Origin: Sinohyriopsis cumingii
Lineage: Eukaryota > Mollusca > Bivalvia > Unionida > Unionidae
Reading direction: 5' to 3'
Assembly (NCBI GenBank): GCA_028554795.2
Contig: CM068831.1
Coordinates: 65,128,982 to 65,192,981 of the forward strand
Length of the DNA stretch: 64,000 bases
Positions 57,321-64,000 of this stretch are shown one piece after another. The notes beneath the pieces are model-generated. The model searched no databases, was not told the origin of the DNA, and was given only the letters and a program-made list of their open reading frames with translations. A program made the position numbers and the translations under genes. Each line of letters begins with the position of its first letter. The first letter of the stretch is position 1.

Positions 57321-57765
57321 GTAAATAGCTGATACACATATTTATGATTTAAATTCAATGCTACCTTTGAAAAGTGTATTCACAAAAAGCTTGTGCTAAT
57401 GTAGGATGTTGCTGAACATTGCTCAAATACATTGGTTGGTGTACTTTTGGTGCTAGTTTTACTGCATTCATGACGTAAAGACTTAGATATTAAGCAAAAT
57501 AAAAAAATAAAACTGATGTGGTTGAAGATGCACCTGTAGCAGGTATCTAAATTTGTAAATTTGACCTGTGTTCTGTATATTCAGCTCATAATTTTAGAAG
57601 AAATACTTCTATTTTAAAAATCTTGCTGAATGCGCTGATCTGTTTTTACGTAGAAAAGACTTGGAACATAGTATCCATGTTTCAGTCTGTGTCTGACTTT
57701 TTGTTTTTACTTAGTAACTTCAAATCCATTTATGATTAATGTATTAAAGCTTGTATTCTTGTATA
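57321..57765. other. BBX intron start
   Basis: AT-rich, no feature recognised. Confidence 0.55.
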
Positions 57766-57816
57766 TGATCATTATAAGGTGCGTTATGTACCACACTGAG
57801 GACCATTCTTGTATAT
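57766..57816 (+). repeat. single 50-bp minisatellite unit cut off by LINE insertion
   Basis: GATCATTATAAGGTGCGTTA, TGTACCACACTGAGGACCAT and TCTTGTATAT are one unit of the array that continues at about 61,408, beyond the LINE. Confidence 0.88.
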
Positions 57817-57895
57817 CTTGGATAAACAAGATGGCCGCTATCGCTTAACCGGCTTGAAGCAGCCATTCCGTTTTTTAGTGCCGTTTTCATGATAT

Positions 57896-59338
57896 TTGTG
57901 CATGTTGCCTGTTTTCATCTTCCTTATTGTGTTCATTATGTATTGGCTGTTAAATTTGTATGTGTTTCTTCATCTCCTTGTTTTGGAAACGAGAATAATT
58001 AGACTTTTTCTCAGGTGTCTTGCTCCAATATTTTTGAACAAACCGCCATCACATGATACTCGCCAGTCAACCCGTTCATGCTACGATGGACCCTCATTAA
58101 TTGCTTTAAATGTTCACTCCTTGGCTCTCCACACTACATTGTGCTCTAGACTAAACGAACTGGGACTACATTCATCATTACCTAAATGTAAACAGAAGTG
58201 AAAAAAGAAACGTTGTTTCAAAGCTGGCAGGCATAGAACAGGAAAAATAATTCCAGTTATCTCCCTTATTTCGGCACAACCATTTAAAAAAATTTCAACC
58301 GTTAATTTAGATAACCTAATTCAAATCCCAATTAATTCATCAGCCTTTGTGTCAACTATCCTAGAAATACCTCTGCGCATTGCATTATTCAATGCCCAGT
58401 CAGTAGGACCACCGGAAAAGCACACAGAAATAGTTCATTTTATCAACGACCAAAATGTTGACATATTTTTCGTGACAGAAACATGGCTAAACACATCAGG
58501 CGATGAGCCCAAGTGTGTGGATCTAACACCCACTGGTTACTCCATCAAGTCGTTCCCCCTTAATTCTTGCGGAGGTGGAATTGCTGTCATCACAAAGAAC
58601 TCCATGATAAAACATCTTAACTATACCACAACATTCAATTTCGACCACACATCGTTTGAACTAGTCCAAACCACACTCATACTGGAGCAAAGGTCAGTCC
58701 ATTTTTTCTGCCTATATCGCCCTCCTAGTAGAAAAAACAAGCTGGCTGACTCTCTCTTTTTGGAGCAGTTTCTGAATCTCCTGGACTATGGAAATTCGAT
58801 AGGTGTTAACCTGATTATTCTTGGAGATTTCAACTTTCACTTTGACTGTCCCGGAAACTCAAATACATCAAAACTCATAGATTCCATTAATGTTTTCAAC
58901 CTCAAACAGTCAGTTAACCAACCCACCCATAAACATGGTCACATTTTAGACTGGATTCTTCATAGGCCTGATGATAACATTCTACGGTCCTCCCTGGTAT
59001 CCCATGACCTTGCATCAGATCACCTCTGCATTTTATGCCATCTTGACATATCAGTCCCTAACCCTCCACCTTTATCTGCTACTAAGAGAAACCTCCATAT
59101 GATAAATAGAACCAAACTAATGCACGACATCCAAGCTAACCTAACAACTTGCTTACCTCCTACCGCAGAACAACTCGATAACTGTCTGCATTCATTACTT
59201 GCAAACATGCCCCAGCTACCAAGTGCAGAGTATCAATTCAAAAGTGTTCTCCATGGTATAGCAGTGTTAGGGACCAGCTTCGCACTGCTAAAAGAGACCG
59301 CCGTAAAGCTGAGAGGCTCTGGCTTTCCACCAGTCTAA
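57896..59338 (+). pseudogene. LINE ORF2 N-terminal part with endonuclease
   Basis: One frame runs 57,896-59,338 with a single TGA at 58,199. The endonuclease shows LRIALFNAQSVGPPEKH, IFFVTETWLN (catalytic Glu), SCGGGIAVIT, IILGDFNFHF (catalytic Asp/Asn) and LASDHLCILCHL (SDH motif). After about 59,250 the frame shifts: the expected DQLRTAKRDRRKAERLWLST continues in another frame to about 59,430, then shifts again into the reverse transcriptase frame. The first 100 residues are hydrophobic and then poorly conserved. Confidence 0.88.
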
Positions 59339-59429
59339 CTATTCATAAGCAAATCTATGAAGTCGCTAAGAAGAATGTCACAAATATAGTCCATGCAGTG
59401 AAATCAGCCCACTACACTACTAAGATCAT

Positions 59430-61206
59430 GGAAAGTTCCAGCTGCAAAAGAGCTCTTCGAGATTACTAACAAGCTAATGCCAAGGAACAAATCAACACCA
59501 CTTCCAACTACCTTCTCTCCAGTCGACCTTCCGGACATGTTTGCAAATTTCTTTTGTGACAAAGTACAAACCATTAGAGATAAGCTTGACACCACAATTT
59601 CAATTGACTCGTCGCCACCATACAGTTGGGATACAGAATTTGAGCAGCAACCATTAGCAGCATTTGAACCTGTTTCTATGGATTTTGTATGTACAATCGT
59701 GATGAAGAGTGCACCAAAGTCATGTGAACTTGATCCAATTCCAACATCACTGCTGCTTGAGTGCTTAGATCCAGTATTGCCTTCACTAACTGATGTTATT
59801 AATACCTCTCTCTCATCTGGGGAATTCCCATCATTTTTCAAAACTGCCATTGTAAAGCCTTTGCTGAAGAAACCAACACTAGACCATAATGATTTAAAGA
59901 ACTACCGCCCAGTTTCTAATCTCCCATTCATTTGAAAAATCTTAGAAAAGGTTGTTCTATCCCAGCTTGTATCTCATCTAAATTCAAATAGTCTTTTTAG
60001 CAATGTACAATCTGCATATCGCCCTTGCCGCAGTACTGAAACAACTCTTCTAAAAGTAGTTAATGACATTCTCTCTGTGTTGGATAGCGGACAGATTACA
60101 GTCCTCACCCTCATTGATTTGTCTGCAGCATTTGACACAATAGACCATGATATATTACTTCACCGTCTCCAGCATGTATTTGGATACAGCCTTACTGTGG
60201 TTCAAGTCCTACTTGGTCAACAGGACAAAAATTGTTTCTGCAAATGGAATACACTCCAGCCCAGTTGATCTTTGTTATGGTGTTGCACAGGGCTTTGTTC
60301 TTGGACCTGCTCTCAGGTGTCATAGATCATCATCCAGTGTCTCACCAATTGTACGCTGATGACACCCAAATATACAAATCTAGCCACCCAACTGAAGTTG
60401 ATGCTACCATCCAAGGTGTAGAGAGGTGCATTTCTGATGTGAAATCATGGATGACTTGTAACAAGCTGCAGATGAATGATGATAAAACTGAGGCCATTTT
60501 GATCACAACACAAAGACTTTCTCATTCACATCCTTTACCTCAAACAATAAATATCAGCAACGCCAACATTAAATTCACACAATCAGTACAAAACCTAGGT
60601 GTTACTCTGGACAGTACTCACACATTGCACCAACATGTCATGAACATATGCATGGCTGCATATCTTGAGCTGAGATGCATCAGCTCCATTCGCAAATATC
60701 TTTCAGTTGATGCCACTAAAACACTTGTGTGTTCATTAGTACTTTCAAGACTGGACTATTGTAACTCAGTTCTGTCTGGTTCATCTCAATATCTACTCCA
60801 GAAACTTCAAAAAGTTCAAAACACAGCTGCTCGGATGATACTTAGAGTACCACGATCAGAGCACACCTCCCCACTGCTCTGTACCCTACACTGGCTATCC
60901 ATTTGATCCAGAATCAAGCACAAAATTTGTTCTCTGTGCTACATTTCACTGTCGGACTCTAGTCCAACATACCTATCTGACCTCACCCATGTGTACACAC
61001 CAGCAAGATACTTATGCTCCTCTTCTGACAATCGTATACTCATTATTCCCACTATGAAAACAAAGTCATATGGACAGCGTTCTTTTGCATACCAGGGCCC
61101 AGCAACGTGGAATAAATTGCTAAATGAACTTAGACACAAAGACACAGTGATCACATTCAAGAGGGCTCTCAAAACTCACTTATTTCGACTGCAAGAACAA
61201 ACTTAA
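59430..61206 (+). pseudogene. LINE ORF2 reverse transcriptase part
   Basis: MKSAPKSCELDPIPTSLLLE is followed by PLLKKPTLDHNDLKNYRPVS. The frame stops at 59,933 (TGA where relatives have Ser/Ala) and resumes with LTLIDLSAAFDTIDHDILLH (motif A). A frameshift follows near 60,180 and a small deletion near 60,310. HQLYADDTQIYKSSHPTEVD (motif C) and LGVTLDSTHTLHQHV follow. A TGA at 60,904 comes after HWLSI, then FKRALKTHLFRLQEQT ends at 61,206. Confidence 0.9.
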
Positions 61207-61407
61207 AGACCTAATAATGTTTCCTACCTGAAATATTCTCAGCATGTTTTTTATTTTTTAATGTTTTTCTAATTTCGTGCTGTTTGTTTTTATAATAATA
61301 ATATTATGTTTCTTATCTTACAGGTGTTGTCTAATGTTGTAAAGCGCTTAGAGCTTATAAAGATTAGGCGCTATACAAAGTCCTCATTATTATTATTATT
61401 ATGATGA

Positions 61408-61810
61408 TGATCATTAGAAGGTGCGTTGTATACCACAGAGGGCCATTCTTGTATATGATCATTAGAATGTGCGTTGTGTAACACACTGAGGACTTTTCTT
61501 GTATATGATCATTAGGTATGTTGTGTACCACACTGAGGACCATTCTTGTATATGATCATTAGAATGTGTGTTATGTACCACACTGAGGACCATTCTAGTA
61601 TATGATCATTAGAAGGTGCGTTGTGTAACACACTGAGGACCTTTCTTGTATATGATCATTAGAAGGTGTGTTGTGTACCACACTGAGGACCATTCTTATA
61701 TATGATCATTAGAATGTGTGTTGTGTACCACACTGAGGACCATTCTTGTATATAATCATTAGAAGGTGTGTTGTATACCACACTGAGGACCATTCTTGTA
61801 CATCATCACT
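61408..61810. repeat. 50-bp minisatellite array
   Basis: About eight copies of a 50-bp unit such as GATCATTAGAATGTGCGTTG, TGTAACACACTGAGGACTTT, TCTTGTATAT. The first unit is interrupted from its partner at 57,766 by the LINE. Confidence 0.93.
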
Positions 61811-62525
61811 AGCAGGTATGTTACCTGATACATTGGGGTGTACATCATGACTAGAAGGCATGTTACCTAATACATTGGGGTGTACATCATGAATGGAAGG
61901 CATGTTACCTAATACATTGGGGTGTACATCATCACTAGAAGGCATGTTACCTAATACATTGGGGTGTACATCATCACTAGAAGGCATGTTACCTAATACA
62001 TTGGGGTGTACATCATGAATAGAAGGCATGTTACCTAATACATTGTGGTATACATCATGACTCGAAGGTATGTTTCCTGATACATTGGGGTGTACATCAC
62101 TAGAAGGTATGTTACCTGATAAATTGGGGTGTACTTCATGACTAGAAGGTATGTTACCTAATACATTGAGGTGTACATCATCACAAGCAGGTATGTTACC
62201 TGATACATTGGGGTGTACATCATCACTAGACTAGAAGGTGCGTTACGCACTACATTGTGGTGTACATTATCACTAGAAGGTGTGCTGTGCACTACATTGT
62301 GGTGTACATTATCACTAGAAGGTGTGCTATTCACTACATTGTGGTGTACATTATCACTAGAAGATGTGTTATGCACTACATTGTGGTGTACATTATCACT
62401 AGAAGCTATGTTACATACTACATTGGGGTGTACATTATCACTAGAAGGCATGTTAAATGCCACATTGGAGTGTACGTCATCGCTAGAAAGCATGTTTATA
62501 CCTTGGGGTGTACATCTTCACTAGA
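61811..62525. repeat. 42-bp minisatellite array
   Basis: About 17 copies of a 42-bp unit, TACATCATCACTAGAAGGCA, TGTTACCTAATACATTGGGG, TG. Because 42 is a multiple of three, it makes long artificial open frames with 14-residue repeats on both strands. The unit aligns with the 50-bp unit (GTAYATSATCAYTAGAAGG), so one arose from the other. Confidence 0.93.
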
Positions 62526-62800
62526 AGGTGTGTTACATAATTCATTGGGGTTTACATCATCTTTTGAAGGCATGTTACAAACTGCATCTGGGTTTATGTC
62601 ATCTCATGAAGGCATGTTACAAACTACATCTGGGTTTATGTCATATCATGAAGGCATGTTTCATACTACATCTGGGTTTATGTCATCTCATGAAGGCATG
62701 TTACAAACTACATCTGGGTTTATGTCATCTCATGAAGGCATGTTACATACTACATTGGGGTGTACGTCATCACTATAAGGCATGTTACATACCACATTGG
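62526..62800. repeat. second 42-bp minisatellite subfamily
   Basis: About six copies of GGCATGTTACAAACTACATC, TGGGTTTATGTCATCTCATG, AA, a diverged form of the previous 42-bp unit. Confidence 0.9.
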
Positions 62801-63544
62801 GGTTTACATAATACATTGATGGTGTTACATAATACACTGGGGGTCCTATCTTGAAGATCAAGGTCTCTAAACTGTAGTTTGAATTTTCCATTGTACTTTC
62901 CTTTCCACTCTATAACTTTTAATCCATTTGAGATAACGGGATGAAAAATGATGCTCTTGCCACTAGACTGTGTGTCACATACCACATTCAGGTCCTATCT
63001 GTAAGGTCAAGGTGATGAATTGAGTTTTTCATCATGCTTCTGCTCTTTAACTTTAGAGCTAGATAAAATTCTCTATACTTGTACATCATCACTACAAGGT
63101 GTTTTGCATGCCACATTAGGGGTCATTGTTCTGTATTTTCCATCACTGTTTCCCTTCAGGTATATAACATTGAAGCCATTTGAGATATGTGACTATACAT
63201 CATCATTAGTAGTTTAGAAAAGTTAAATATTAAAGTAGCTTGGTTGGCCACACCTATTGATTGACAAAGAAAAAGTGTGTAAACTAGATCTAGTCTCCTT
63301 TGAATTTTACTTCATTAGGTTCATTTAGCAGGTTCAGTGGATCAACAAACAGAAGACTATTATGGAAAAAAATTGAAAAGGTCTTTTTTTTCCTAGGTTA
63401 TAGGGAGGAGGTTGAAGGGCTAACTTTGTATGTCAATGTACCTTGCTTGTACTTTGTAAATTAATGTTTTGCAATTAGTTCTTCTCGTTTTGCACACTGC
63501 ACAAATACACATGGAGGGGAGATACATCTTAATACTATACTTTA
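62801..63544. other. BBX intron with scattered minisatellite-like units
   Basis: Single degraded units occur at 62,950-62,990 (CACTAGACTGTGTGTCACAT) and 63,078-63,130 (GTACATCATCACTACAAGGT). They sit amid text like AAGGTCAAGGTGATGAATTG that suggests an old dispersed repeat from which the arrays grew. No gene. Confidence 0.5.
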
Positions 63545-63640
63545 GTATCACTATAAACTGTCACACTGCAGATATTGTAGTGATATCACTGAAAAATTGT
63601 TAAAGCTACGTTAAATTCCAAAATCACACACATGCACGCA
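63545..63640 (+). repeat. SINE family A, 3' end only
   Basis: ATCACTATAAACTGTCACAC, TGCAGATATTGTAGTGATAT and TTGTTAAAGCTACGTTAAA end in a CA-rich tail. Confidence 0.8.
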
Positions 63641-63963
63641 CACACAGGAGGGCAAAAGGATAAGGGTTAAGTTTATAGGGTGAACTGTTTTGTGGCATTT
63701 TGGGTAATTGTTAAAAGTTGTATGTAGTTCTATATCTTTGTTTCCATTGAAACATTTTATCAGATTTGGTACACCCATTTCACAGAAGAAATGAAACATT
63801 CCTAACAGTCAGGTGATCAGAAGGTCGAATGTCTGGGTCACATGGGTTGTTAGGTACTAAGACCATGGTGACAGTATTACAGTCAAGACAATAAATTTAT
63901 TTTCACTATTAACTGAATTGTAAGGCAGTCATTTCTGATTTCTCTTTCTGCATTTTCTTCCAG
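63641..63963. other. BBX intron end
   Basis: No feature except the pyrimidine-rich tract TTTCTCTTTCTGCATTTTCTTCCAG before the next BBX exon. Confidence 0.6.
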
Positions 63964-64000
63964 ATGTGTAGCAGTGAGTTAGGGCACAACAAGAAAGGGG
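63964..64000 (+). CDS. BBX: BBX exon, cut by window end
   Basis: TTTTCTTCCAG precedes MCSSELGHNKKG in phase 0. With the previous exon's ending it reproduces the 'QLAEMC' phrase of vertebrate BBX (…LELAE|MCSSE). The exon and the rest of the gene lie beyond the window. Confidence 0.8.
   Translation, partial: MCSSELGHNKKG

Larger units (their letters stand above)
57817..61405 (+). mobile_element. near full-length CR1/L2-like LINE
   Basis: The 3.6-kb element begins near CTTGGATAAACAAGATGGCC. It codes for an apurinic-type endonuclease and reverse transcriptase, and ends with AAAGCGCTTAGAGCTTATAA, GCGCTATACAAAGTCC and an (ATT)n tail. The flanks join exactly within one minisatellite unit (GTATAT|GATCATT), so the ends are sharp and any target duplication is very short. 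Several stops and frameshifts make it dead. The 3' copy at 5973-7490 is its close relative. Confidence 0.92.

Noticed and set aside
61709-62854. Long open frames with 14-residue repeats on both strands
   Set aside because: They follow from 42-bp tandem repeats whose length is a multiple of three; both strands are equally open.

Overview
The window is eukaryotic: AT-rich, intron-bearing and crowded with transposable elements, microsatellites and minisatellites. It fits a marine invertebrate, most likely a mollusc. That guess rests on the mix of tRNA-derived SINEs, a DIRS element, a CR1/L2-like LINE, a Mutator-like transposase and Polintons, all common together in such genomes; no single feature proves it. 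The only host gene identified is the HMG-box transcription factor BBX (bobby sox) on the plus strand. Four of its exons are visible: 41215-41422, 53704-53848, 57079-57320 and 63964 to beyond the window end. A 63-bp candidate exon of an unidentified minus-strand gene lies at 4165-4227.

Layout. 1-1316 is the tail of a Mutator-like transposase remnant. 1.3-5 kb is AT-rich spacer with (TA)n arrays and a 31-bp minisatellite (3.1-3.7 kb) that has a 7-unit higher-order period. About 5.3-20.3 kb is a decayed Polinton/Maverick (element 1) with polymerase B, integrase, PLA2-like protein, zinc ribbon, protease, major and penton-like capsid proteins, P-loop NTPase and a tail-fibre-like protein. A 5'-truncated LINE copy sits inside its polymerase gene. 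20.3-22.67 kb is spacer with a SINE and a (GT)n array. 22,670-36,168 is a second Polinton-like element (element 2) bounded by inverted repeats. It carries a full capsid and packaging set, but its replication gene is of another kind: a family B polymerase, an SF1 helicase and an HNH domain in one stretch. A DNA transposon with an open 562-codon gene is inserted in that stretch.

36.2-41.2 kb is spacer with SINEs. From 41.2 kb to the end is BBX. Its 12.3-kb intron, which splits the HMG box, holds a non-autonomous hAT (43,994-45,313, perfect 8-bp target duplication) and a nearly complete DIRS-type tyrosine-recombinase retrotransposon (45.66-51.78 kb). The next introns hold SINEs with clear target duplications, a near full-length LINE (57.82-61.40 kb) inserted inside a minisatellite, and further minisatellite arrays.

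The most interesting material is the pair of neighbouring Polintons. They share an adeno-like protease, penton-like protein, PLA2 domain and phage-tail-fibre-like repeats, but differ in polymerase, integrase and major capsid protein. Both are fossils with many breaks. All family names come from recognising motifs by eye; no database search was run.
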